From an uncultured Bacteroidales bacterium (GTDB lineage Bacteria > Bacteroidota > Bacteroidia > Bacteroidales > UBA932), in NCBI GenBank assembly GCA_904501835.1, contig CAJGBW010000018.1:1-28047 (forward strand): a stretch of DNA of 28,047 bases, given 5' to 3'. Of the stretch, positions 1 through 7,330 are shown in pieces. The translations under genes were made by a program, and so were the position numbers. The notes beneath the pieces are model-generated. The model made no database searches, was not told the DNA's origin, and saw only the letters and a list, made by a program, of their open reading frames with translations. The stretch's first letter is position 1. Every line of letters starts with the position of its first letter.

Positions 1-1762
1 CAATTTGCTGGATAGGATGACTTTCGGATAAATTACCGCAGTAGTCTTGGGCGCATATACTAAGGTAATAGTTCTGATTGCTTTTGGGGAGATGAATGCA
101 GGTGTCAATGCGTTCTCCTACCATATAAGCTCCATTTTTTATAATCAGGTCCGTAATTCCGTTTTCCGGGGTACTGGGACTTTTCCTCTTTTCCAATTTG
201 TCTCGGTCTTCGGACCAACTGATAATATATTGGTGAGCGGCGCCCATAGGACCGTCATCGGCAGCGTTCCAACTTAATCTGACGTCTTGCAGTTGGACCT
301 TTGTCTGGAAATTTTCTATGGCTTTCGGTGCCAGCGAGTCTCCGTAGCAAAGGGCTCCGTATGCATCAACCAAAGGGCCGATTTGAAGTTTTGGAGACAG
401 GGGATTGTGCAAGAGCGAGCCTTGAATGAGCTTTTCTTTCAGCATTTCTTGTGTAAATCCCTGTTTTCCGTGCTTTTCCAAGACCAGGGCGGCGATGGAA
501 CTGACCTGAGGGCAAGCCATGGAGGTTCCGCCCATTTTTCCATATCGGCCGCGTGGCTGTGAGTTATTGCCTGGTAAGGTGCTGAGAATCAGAGAGCCTG
601 GAGTGCCGCCTGGGGCACAGATATCAACCCAGTCTCCGTAGTTGGAATAATAGGCCCTCTCGCCGAGGTTGTCATTTGAGCCGACCGCCAATACGCGCTC
701 ATAACTTGCCGGCAATCCGTATTTGAGTGCTTCGTTGCCAGCGGCAAAGAGCACCAGACCACCTTTCATCGGGCTGTTTGTCTTCTGTTCGCCATACCCA
801 TCGCAGCCCGCGTTATCAACGAAATAATTGATAACGGCTATGGTAAGTTCGTCCAAATGTGCGTGTTGGGCTGCTTCATTAGACTGATAAACAAATGACC
901 AGCTGTTGTTGCAGATGTGAGCGCCATGGTCAGTCGCCCAAACAAAAGCGTTGTAGTAGTTTCCTACCACGTCTTCGCCTTTCTCATTGGGTTGAAAAAT
1001 CTGACAATTCAGTATTTTAATTCCTCCTTTTCCGTCTTTGCCACCGGCTGCGGAACAAGTGCCCACTCCATTGTGATTGATAGCGCCGACCAAGCCGCCT
1101 ACATGGGTGCCATGTTGATTCGGGACAATGCTGTCTGTATCTGCCACAAAGTTGTAGCTACCCTCGGGGCCGGCAGGGATAAGAATATCTTTCAGGTCTT
1201 CGTGTTGAGGATCAATGCCTCCGTCTAACACGGCTACCACAATCTCTGAATTTCCATAAAACCCTTTCTCCCAAGCCATAGGGACATTGGTTCCGTATTT
1301 TTCTGCCTGAAAATTCCACAGCGTGGAGGCATAGGGGTCGTTGAAACCTTCCATACGAATGGTAGGGGGTGTTTCAACTTTTTCAAAGAGTTCTTCGAGG
1401 CTTTCGCGGAAATGTTTGAGTGTGTGGGTGCTTTTGGTCTGCGATGAGTCACAACGCACCCGAAACCATTTGTGAAGTCCGGCTTTGCGGTGTCTATCTT
1501 CAAATTGAGGATGGCTGCTGATGACTTTTTCAAAGTCTCGCACTTGTAATTCCGCGGGAATCAGAGCGCGAATCTCATGCGTGGGCAAATCGGCCATAGC
1601 ATCGCTGACGCGGACAAAATAGGTGCCGGCGGGATGGCTGATAATACCCTTTTGGGGATTCAGTTTTTGTTCTTTTTCGCCCTCTTTATCCATAGCTGTC
1701 TTGTTGCACGAAACGAGTCCGAGCAACAGAAGGAAACAAAGGGCAAAACGATTCAGATTCAT
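1..1762 (-). CDS. S8 (subtilisin-like) serine peptidase lipoprotein, partial
   Basis: This gene starts at the ATG at 1762 and runs off the left edge, so its C-terminus is missing; 587 complete codons are visible with no stop. The N-terminus (MNLNRFALCFLLLLGLVSC) is a lipoprotein signal with a lipobox ending LVSC, so the protein is probably anchored in an envelope membrane. A propeptide-like segment precedes the peptidase domain. The catalytic triad is in one frame: Asp180 in VLDGGID, His217 in HGTHVGG and Ser414 in GGTSMACP. An Asn pair near 285-286 (CNNSW) fits the oxyanion-hole Asn. After about residue 450 there is a beta-rich, fibronectin-III-like region. The start overlaps the stop of the upstream M3 peptidase gene by four bases (ATGA), so the two are probably translationally coupled. 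The likely role is extracytoplasmic protein degradation; the substrate is unknown. The family call is firm, the FN3 call is inference. Confidence 0.93.
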   Translation of the reverse strand, partial: MNLNRFALCFLLLLGLVSCNKTAMDKEGEKEQKLNPQKGIISHPAGTYFVRVSDAMADLPTHEIRALIPAELQVRDFEKVISSHPQFEDRHRKAGLHKWFRVRCDSSQTKSTHTLKHFRESLEELFEKVETPPTIRMEGFNDPYASTLWNFQAEKYGTNVPMAWEKGFYGNSEIVVAVLDGGIDPQHEDLKDILIPAGPEGSYNFVADTDSIVPNQHGTHVGGLVGAINHNGVGTCSAAGGKDGKGGIKILNCQIFQPNEKGEDVVGNYYNAFVWATDHGAHICNNSWSFVYQSNEAAQHAHLDELTIAVINYFVDNAGCDGYGEQKTNSPMKGGLVLFAAGNEALKYGLPASYERVLAVGSNDNLGERAYYSNYGDWVDICAPGGTPGSLILSTLPGNNSQPRGRYGKMGGTSMACPQVSSIAALVLEKHGKQGFTQEMLKEKLIQGSLLHNPLSPKLQIGPLVDAYGALCYGDSLAPKAIENFQTKVQLQDVRLSWNAADDGPMGAAHQYIISWSEDRDKLEKRKSPSTPENGITDLIIKNGAYMVGERIDTCIHLPKSNQNYYLSICAQDYCGNLSESHPIQQI

Positions 1763-3849
1763 CGGGTAATGCCGAGTTTCTTCAACAAGGCTGAAGGTTG
1801 AGGATCGTGTCCGCGGAAGTTGCGATACATTTCGGCCTCATCCATGCTGCCTCCTTTGGAAAGAATGTTGTCGCGGAAGGATGCGGCTACCTCGCGGTTG
1901 AAGATGCCCTTTTCCTGGAACAGACTGAAGGCGTCCGCTTCCAATACCTCTGCCCACTTATAGGAATAGTAACCGGCGGAGTATCCGCCAGAGAAAATGT
2001 GACCAAATGACGGGGAGAAGGCCATACCTTTCACAGCGGGAAGAACGGCGGTGGCAGAAATGTGTTTCTGCTCAAATTCTTCGCAATTTTCAGTCGGAAC
2101 ATCGTTTCTGTCGTACCAAGCCATGTCGATGATACCGAAATGAAGTTGGCGCACCTGGGCATAGGCGGACAGATAATTTTTAGAGGCTTTGATTTTCTCA
2201 ATCAATTCAGCCGGGATGATTTCTCCGGTCTGATAGTGGCGGGCAAAACTGTTGAGGAATTCGCTTTCGTAAGCCCAATTTTCCATCAACTGGCTGGGGA
2301 GTTCCACGAAATCACGGGCTACGCTGGTGCCGCTCATAGAGACAAAGCGGCCGTCAGACAACATACCATGCAAGGCGTGACCGAATTCGTGAAGCAAAGT
2401 GGTCAACTCGTCGTGGGTAATCAAGGACGGGGTGTCTGCCGTCGGTTTGGTGAAATTGGTAACAATGTTGATGAAAGGACGTACGTCTTTTCCGTCCAAA
2501 GTCTTGTATTGATCGCCGAATGAGGTCATCCAAGCTCCTCCACGCTTGCTCTCACGAGGGAAAAAGTCTGCGTAGAACAGGGCGACGTGTTTGCCGCTTT
2601 CATCCGTAACGTCATAAACGCGAACATCGGGGTGATAGGCGGGAATGTCGTTTCTTTCGGCGAAGTTCAGTCCGTAAAGTTTGCCGGCCAGACCGAATAC
2701 GGCATTGATACAACTGTCAAGTTGGAAGTAGGGTTTGAGCATATTGTCACTCAAATCGTAGGTCGCATCTTTGTATTTTTCAGACCAGAAAGTGAAATCC
2801 CAAGGCATGATTTTGTCGCCTTCAAATCCATTTTTCTTGGCATAGCGCTCAATCGCGGCAACCTCTTTACGGGCAACAGGGAGGGTGGGCTGCATCAAAG
2901 CAGCCAAGAAACTGTTTACCTTGTCGGCATTTTTAGCCATGCGCATTTCCAAGGCATATTCTGCATAATTCTCATAGCCCAGAATCTGCGCGATTTTAAG
3001 TCTCAAATCGAGGATTTCCTTTACGGTGCTGTTGTTGTCGAATTCTCCGCCTACGGATTTGCTGTTGTAGGCTTTGTAGAGTTTCTCGCGCAAGTCGCGA
3101 CGGGTCGAGTACTGCATGAATGCTTTGTAGCTGGGGTAACTCAAATCAAATACCCATCCTTCCATTTGTTTGGCAGCGGCTGTTTCTGCAGCAATGTTCT
3201 TTACATAATCGGGCAGTCCGGCCAATTCCTCTTCTTGGGTGAGCTGGAGTTTGAATGCGTTTTGTGCGGCTAAGTTGTTTTTACCGAACTGCAGGGTGGC
3301 GAGGGCGAGTTTTTCAGAGTATTCGCTGAATTTGATTTTGTCCTCGGCGGAAAGGTTGGCACCATTTCTGACGAAACCTTTATAGCTTTTTTCCAATAAT
3401 CTTGCTTCTTCGTTTGTCAAGTTGAGCTGTTCTTTCAGTTCCCAAACGGCTTTGACGCGTTGGAACAATTTCTCATTCAAACTGACATACATGGAATACT
3501 CATTGACAAGGGGCGTCATTTCCTCTGCCAGCTGCTGAAGGAAGTCGCTGGTGTTGGCTTCCATTACATTATAGAAGATATTGGCTACCTGTGAAAACGC
3601 ATTGCCGGCGTATTCCATGGCAATGATGGTGTTTTCAAAAGTCGGCGCGTCGGGATTGTTTGCGATGAGGTCAATCTCTTTTTTGCCTTCTTGAATGGCT
3701 TGTTCGAATGCGGGACGATAATCGCTGTCTTGAATCAGATCAAAACGCGGGGCTCCGTAAGGGAGGGTAGAGGTTTCTAGAAGGGGATTGCTCATATTGC
3801 AGGACGTGATAATAAATGCGGTCAAGATGACCCAAAAGAACTTTTTCAT
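1759..3849 (-). CDS. M3 family zinc metallopeptidase (Dcp-like oligopeptidase), lipoprotein
   Basis: The 696-residue protein has the M3 signature HEFGHALH at 487-494, with His487 and His491 as zinc ligands, Glu488 as the general base, and Glu516 (in FVELPSQ) 25 residues downstream as the third ligand. The C-terminal stretch GHIFSGGYSAGYYSYKW is also typical of peptidyl-dipeptidase Dcp and oligopeptidase A. Length matches the family (about 680-710 residues). The N-terminus MKKFFWVILTAFIITSC is a lipoprotein signal, so the enzyme should sit in the envelope and trim short peptides, whereas the Escherichia coli family members are soluble. It is the first gene of a two-gene operon with the subtilase, overlapping it by four bases, which suggests endopeptidase plus oligopeptidase working in sequence. 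A -33/-7 promoter lies about 32 bases upstream of the ATG. The exact specificity (dipeptidyl release or oligopeptidase) cannot be read from sequence. Confidence 0.95.
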   Translation of the reverse strand: MKKFFWVILTAFIITSCNMSNPLLETSTLPYGAPRFDLIQDSDYRPAFEQAIQEGKKEIDLIANNPDAPTFENTIIAMEYAGNAFSQVANIFYNVMEANTSDFLQQLAEEMTPLVNEYSMYVSLNEKLFQRVKAVWELKEQLNLTNEEARLLEKSYKGFVRNGANLSAEDKIKFSEYSEKLALATLQFGKNNLAAQNAFKLQLTQEEELAGLPDYVKNIAAETAAAKQMEGWVFDLSYPSYKAFMQYSTRRDLREKLYKAYNSKSVGGEFDNNSTVKEILDLRLKIAQILGYENYAEYALEMRMAKNADKVNSFLAALMQPTLPVARKEVAAIERYAKKNGFEGDKIMPWDFTFWSEKYKDATYDLSDNMLKPYFQLDSCINAVFGLAGKLYGLNFAERNDIPAYHPDVRVYDVTDESGKHVALFYADFFPRESKRGGAWMTSFGDQYKTLDGKDVRPFINIVTNFTKPTADTPSLITHDELTTLLHEFGHALHGMLSDGRFVSMSGTSVARDFVELPSQLMENWAYESEFLNSFARHYQTGEIIPAELIEKIKASKNYLSAYAQVRQLHFGIIDMAWYDRNDVPTENCEEFEQKHISATAVLPAVKGMAFSPSFGHIFSGGYSAGYYSYKWAEVLEADAFSLFQEKGIFNREVAASFRDNILSKGGSMDEAEMYRNFRGHDPQPSALLKKLGITR

Positions 3850-3881
3850 ATTGTATATATTTTTACTTTCAAAATAGCCTA

Positions 3882-3913
3882 CAAAGGTACGAATTTATGC
3901 TGTGCTTTGCAAC
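3882..3913 (-). promoter_or_regulatory. Bacteroidota-type promoter for the M3 peptidase operon
   Basis: On the minus strand there is a perfect -7 element TACCTTTG (3889-3882), preceded after exactly 20 bases by GTTG (3913-3910), a three-of-four match to the -33 TTTG. The start codon is 32 bases downstream. This is the consensus architecture of sigma-ABfr promoters in Bacteroides. Confidence 0.7.
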
Positions 3914-3921
3914 TGCTACCC

Positions 3922-4293
3922 TTACTCTTCTTTTTTTATTCCGAAAATTTTCTGTTCTGTCATCTTATAACGGATGTTATAACAACTCATCGTCATGGAT
4001 GTCCGACCTTTTAGTACCGTTGAGGCGTATTCAGGTCTAAAACCTTGATTTTTAATTTGTAAAAGGTCTATACTGTTTTCTCCTTTTTCCAGTAAATCAA
4101 TGAGAATCTGATGGTTCTTCTCCATAATCCGTTCGGCCTTTTCCTTTTGTCGTCGTTTTCCCTGCATGTGTCGGTTGTGCCAGCGGCAGCGGCATCGGTC
4201 ACAACAGAATTTGCTGTCCGAGCGTTTTCCATAGCTGATTTCGTCGCCACATTCGAGGCAAAAAGAATGGTAGTGGTCTTGTGTTTCCATCAT
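3922..4293 (-). CDS. small zinc-ribbon protein
   Basis: This 123-residue protein starts with a treble-clef or zinc-ribbon-like module: Cys12-x2-Cys15 (CLEC), then Cys30/Cys31 and Cys34 (FCCDRC), followed by a basic stretch with WHNRH. It resembles the short CxxC...FCxxxC proteins annotated as DUF2116-like zinc ribbons that are common in Bacteroidota. The middle (about 45-75) is Lys/Glu-rich and probably helical. The C-terminus has no motif I recognise. The start could be the ATG at 4293 or at 4290; a -7-like CATCTTTG (4317-4310, one mismatch) is a weak promoter candidate. It may bind nucleic acid, but that is only suggested by the zinc module and charge. It lies alone between the peptidase operon and a divergent gene for a DNA-binding protein. 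Confidence 0.75.
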   Translation of the reverse strand: MMETQDHYHSFCLECGDEISYGKRSDSKFCCDRCRCRWHNRHMQGKRRQKEKAERIMEKNHQILIDLLEKGENSIDLLQIKNQGFRPEYASTVLKGRTSMTMSCYNIRYKMTEQKIFGIKKEE

Positions 4294-4567
4294 TTTTTGT
4301 GTAGATGGTCAAAGATGGCTTTCTTTTTTAGTTTGGCTCGGAAAGTAAAGAAAAATGAGCAAGAATTTTCTTTTTTCCGTTTTTTCTCGAAAAAGGAAAA
4401 AGTGTGATTTGGGATGAAAAAAGAAAAACATTTTTGTCTTGTGAAAATGCAATTGACAGAGCTTGGGAAAGTGTTTTTCTTTGCGCTTGTGAATCATTTC
4501 TATGTTTCTTGTCAGGCGCCGATAAGAGGGAGAAATGTTCACTTATGTTAATTAAAAAAAGAACAGT
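4294..4567. other. AT-rich divergent intergenic region
   Basis: This 274-base gap separates the zinc-ribbon gene (minus) from the ssb-like gene (plus). It holds long A and T runs, and one imperfect inverted repeat at 4372-4401: TTTTTCC pairs with GGAAAAA, a bulged G follows, TTTTT pairs with AAAAA, and the loop is five bases. A weak promoter for the ssb-like gene may be TTTG at 4480-4483 with TATGTTTC at 4501-4508 (one mismatch, spacing 17). Short open frames here have low-complexity Lys/Phe-rich translations and I do not regard them as genes. Confidence 0.5.
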
Positions 4568-4912
4568 ATGGAACAGTTAAACAGAATTGAATTAAGAGGC
4601 GTGGTCGGCTCTGTGAGGATGGCCAATGTCTCGGGTAAAAATGTGGCAAATTTTACCATGGCGACTTCGCGTGCTTACACCAAAAAAGACAATACAGCTG
4701 TCATTGAAACAGAGTGGCACAATGTTGCGGCTTGGGAGGGTGGAAAAATCCAACAATTGGATATGATTGAAAAAGGAGCCAAACTCTTCGTGGTCGGACG
4801 TCTGGTCTATCGTAAATGGGTTGGTTCGGATGGTATAGAAAGGGTTGATGCCGAAGTTCAGGCAGCCACGGTTGAACCGGTTGAGGAAACTTTGTCAAGC
4901 CAGATGTCCTGA
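4568..4912 (+). CDS. single-stranded DNA-binding protein (short Ssb paralogue)
   Basis: The 114-residue protein is a bacterial-type Ssb OB fold: MEQLNRIELRGVVGSV at the N-terminus, NFTMATSRAYT in strand 2, TEWHNVAAW in the core, and KGAKLFVVGRLVYRKW near residues 73-88. It covers the OB fold plus a few residues and ends VEETLSSQMS. It has neither the long Gly/Gln-rich linker nor the acidic tip (DDDxPF type) through which replicative Ssb recruits partner proteins. It is therefore more likely an accessory Ssb than the main one, which would be elsewhere in the genome. No neighbour shows an obvious functional link. A possible hairpin follows at 4933-4975. Confidence 0.9.
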   Translation: MEQLNRIELRGVVGSVRMANVSGKNVANFTMATSRAYTKKDNTAVIETEWHNVAAWEGGKIQQLDMIEKGAKLFVVGRLVYRKWVGSDGIERVDAEVQAATVEPVEETLSSQMS

Positions 4913-4932
4913 TGAAAGATTGAGTCATAACC

Positions 4933-4975
4933 GGGGGATGATGCCTCTATCCGGGCGATATTCGTGTCATTCCCC
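4933..4975 (+). terminator. possible hairpin terminator after the ssb-like gene
   Basis: GGGGGATGA (4933-4941) can pair with TCATTCCCC (4967-4975), nine pairs including one G-U. The 25-base loop can form a small inner stem. It is followed by TATATTCTATTT, not a clean U-tract, so termination is only a possibility. Confidence 0.3.
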
Positions 4976-5039
4976 TATATTCTATTTGAATTCTTCTCTA
5001 AAAACGGCGGAGGTTCTATGAATCTTTCAAAGAAATCAT

Positions 5040-5047
5040 TAAATTTG
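5040..5047 (+). promoter_or_regulatory. -7 promoter element for tgt
   Basis: TAAATTTG is a perfect TAnnTTTG match and lies 34 bases upstream of the tgt start codon. I see no good -33 TTTG at the usual 19-20 base spacing, so the call rests on the -7 element alone. Confidence 0.45.
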
Positions 5048-5081
5048 CAGATTATTATAAACTGTTTTCTGCAATATCTAT

Positions 5082-6212
5082 ATGAAGTTTCACCTGTTAG
5101 GCAAAGATGCTGCATCTCAAGCACGGCGCGGTCGGATAGAGACCGATCATGGCGTTATCGAGACTCCTATTTTTATGCCGGTGGGGACGGTGGGCTCTGT
5201 AAAGGGAGTGTATCATCGTGATTTGAAGGAGGATATCAAGGCGGAAATCATATTGGGAAATACCTATCATCTGTATTTGCGCCCCGGTCTGGATACCCTG
5301 CGAAAAGCAGGTGGTTTGCATCGTTTTGAAAGTTGGGATCGTCCCATTTTGACGGACAGCGGCGGATTTCAGGTGTTCTCGCTTTCTCCTATTCGTAAAT
5401 TGACTCCGGAGGGTTGCACCTTCCGTTCGCATATTGATGGTTCCAAGCATATATTCACGCCCGAAAACAATGTAGATACCCAGCGTATCATCGGTGCGGA
5501 TATCATTATGGCTCTGGATGAATGCTGTCCGGGCGACGCGGATTTTCAATACGCCAAAAAGTCTCTCAAATTGACCCAAAGTTGGCTGGAGAGGTGTATC
5601 AAACGTTTTGATGAGACAGAGCCTCTTTATGGCTACTCACAAGCATTCTTCCCTATTATTCAGGGTTGTGTCTATCCCGAACTTCGTCTGGCAGCCGTAG
5701 AGCATGCGGCCGCTTTGGATAGAGAAGGATATGCTATCGGAGGTCTGGCTGTAGGGGAGCCGACCGATAAAATGTATGAAATGCTGGAGGTGGTTTGTCC
5801 GGTGTTGCCTGAAAACAAGCCTCGTTATTTGATGGGTGTCGGAACGCCCGCCAACATTCTGGAAGCCATCAGTCGCGGGGTGGATATGTTTGATTGTGTG
5901 ATGCCGACCCGTAACGGACGCAACGGCATGTTGTTTACGTGGAACGGTATTATGAATATGCGTAATGCCAAATGGGCGCAGGACTATTCCGAATTGGATC
6001 CTGCAGGCACTTCCTTTGTGGATCATCAGTATTCCAAAGCGTATCTGCGTCATCTGTTTATTGCGGGTGAACAATTTGCCGGTCAAATTGCCAGTGAGCA
6101 TAATTTGGCATTCTATCTGGACCTGGTGCGCACGGCGCGTACTCATATCGAAGCAGGAGATTTCCTTCAATGGAAAAACAGTGTACTCCCTAAACTTACG
6201 CAGCGTTTATGA
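5082..6212 (+). CDS. tgt: tRNA-guanine(34) transglycosylase
   Basis: Tgt exchanges guanine-34 of GUN-anticodon tRNAs for the queuosine precursor. The 376-residue protein has the family length and the motifs TDSGGFQVFSLS near 91-102, IIMALDECCP, and FDCVMPTRNGRNG with nucleophile Asp271. The base-recognition loop reads GGLAVGE (Leu222-Ala223-Val224-Gly225), as in preQ1-using bacterial enzymes; queuine-using eukaryotic enzymes have a different sequence there. The odd part is the zinc site. Where E. coli has DPxCxCxxC, this protein has DPAGTSFVDH (306-315), so Gly309, Ser311 and Asp314 replace the three cysteines, although the later His in SEHNLAFY is kept. The stop overlaps the start of the next gene by four bases (ATGA). 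A queH gene lies elsewhere in the window, which supports a queuosine pathway from preQ1. Confidence 0.97.
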   Translation: MKFHLLGKDAASQARRGRIETDHGVIETPIFMPVGTVGSVKGVYHRDLKEDIKAEIILGNTYHLYLRPGLDTLRKAGGLHRFESWDRPILTDSGGFQVFSLSPIRKLTPEGCTFRSHIDGSKHIFTPENNVDTQRIIGADIIMALDECCPGDADFQYAKKSLKLTQSWLERCIKRFDETEPLYGYSQAFFPIIQGCVYPELRLAAVEHAAALDREGYAIGGLAVGEPTDKMYEMLEVVCPVLPENKPRYLMGVGTPANILEAISRGVDMFDCVMPTRNGRNGMLFTWNGIMNMRNAKWAQDYSELDPAGTSFVDHQYSKAYLRHLFIAGEQFAGQIASEHNLAFYLDLVRTARTHIEAGDFLQWKNSVLPKLTQRL

Positions 6213-7300
6213 ATTTTCCCTTGAAGAAATTGGATTGGTATATCATGAAGAGGTTTATTGTAACCTTCTTCGTGGCTATTTTGTTGATTATCGGCATTGT
6301 AATCATATTCGATATCAGCGAAAAGATTGACCAATTTGTCTCTAACGAAGCGCCGCTTGAAGCTATTATTTTTGATTATTATCTGAATTTTATCCCGTAT
6401 TTTATCAATATGTTCAGCCCGCTGTTCGTATTTATTACGGTGATATTCTTTACCTCCAAAATGGCGCAAAATTCAGAAATTGTCGCCATTCTCTCCTGCG
6501 GTATCAGTTTCCATCGCATGATGGTTCCTTATGTGATTTCGGCAGCAATTATTGCGCTTATGTCATTGGGACTCAATTTGTTTGTGATTCCACAAGCTAA
6601 TGAGACGCGTCTGGCTTTTGAAGGAAAATATGTAAAAGAACAGAAGAATCTGACCAGCCACAATGTGCATTATCAGATTTCTCCCGGCGAATTTGTGTAT
6701 GTCGATGCTTTCAGCACCTGGAATAATACGGCATATAAATTTACTTTGGAGAAAATCAAGGATAACAAGCTGGTATCTAAGCTTTCAGCGGAAACGGCCG
6801 TGTGGGATACGACCTTTAATGGTTGGAAGCTCAAAAAGTATTTTATCCGGGATTATGTGGACGATATGGATGACAATATCCGCAGCGGAAAACAGTTGGA
6901 TACGGTCATCAACCTGACTTTGGATGATTTCTATATGAACAAGAAGACGGTGGAGCGTTTGTCCCAGAAGAAACTCTTGCAACTTATCGAGACGCAAAAA
7001 ATGAGAGGCGATTCCAATGTGATGTATGCGGAAATTGAACAGCATAATCGTCTGTCATTGCCTTTCTCTGCCTTTATTCTTACCATTATCGGTGTCGCGC
7101 TATCTTCCAAAAAGCGTCGTGGTGGTATAGGTTGGAATATCGCAATAGGTATTGCGTTGAGTTTCTCATATATCTTATTTATGCGTTTCAGTCAGATGTT
7201 TGTTTATACAGGCGTCTTGCCCGCTTATATTGCCATCTGGCTTCCTAACCTGATTTTTGCCTTTGTTGCTGCCGGTCTGTACCGCATCGCCCCGAAGTAG
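6209..7300 (+). CDS. LptF/LptG (YjgP/YjgQ) family permease
   Basis: The 363-residue membrane protein begins with LDWYIMKRFIVTFFVAILLIIGIVI, the typical N-terminal region of LptF/LptG permeases. About three N-terminal transmembrane helices (roughly 15-35, 60-80 and 100-120) are followed by a beta-rich periplasmic domain (about 125-275) and three C-terminal helices. LptF and LptG form the membrane channel of the LptB2FG transporter that extracts lipopolysaccharide from the inner membrane. The gene overlaps tgt by four bases; a tgt-permease pairing also occurs, as I recall, in other Bacteroidota. I cannot decide between LptF and LptG from one sequence, so I give no symbol. Downstream polysaccharide-type genes fit an envelope role. 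Confidence 0.9.
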   Translation: MNFPLKKLDWYIMKRFIVTFFVAILLIIGIVIIFDISEKIDQFVSNEAPLEAIIFDYYLNFIPYFINMFSPLFVFITVIFFTSKMAQNSEIVAILSCGISFHRMMVPYVISAAIIALMSLGLNLFVIPQANETRLAFEGKYVKEQKNLTSHNVHYQISPGEFVYVDAFSTWNNTAYKFTLEKIKDNKLVSKLSAETAVWDTTFNGWKLKKYFIRDYVDDMDDNIRSGKQLDTVINLTLDDFYMNKKTVERLSQKKLLQLIETQKMRGDSNVMYAEIEQHNRLSLPFSAFILTIIGVALSSKKRRGGIGWNIAIGIALSFSYILFMRFSQMFVYTGVLPAYIAIWLPNLIFAFVAAGLYRIAPK

Positions 7301-7330
7301 GCAAAATGTGTTATTGAAATAAAGAATCAA

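Noticed and set aside
1234..1533. Minus-strand 99-codon frame suggesting a frameshift in the peptidase region
   Set aside because: It is in a different frame from the subtilase, whose Asp, His and Ser motifs and N-terminus all lie in one uninterrupted frame from 1762 to the edge. There is no frameshift.
2587..3273. Plus-strand open frame (228 codons) opposite the M3 peptidase gene
   Set aside because: It lies wholly inside a well-supported gene on the other strand and shows no family pattern.
4309..4542. Minus-strand open frame (77 codons) in the AT-rich gap
   Set aside because: Its translation is Phe/Lys-rich low complexity, produced by A and T runs; no homologous pattern.
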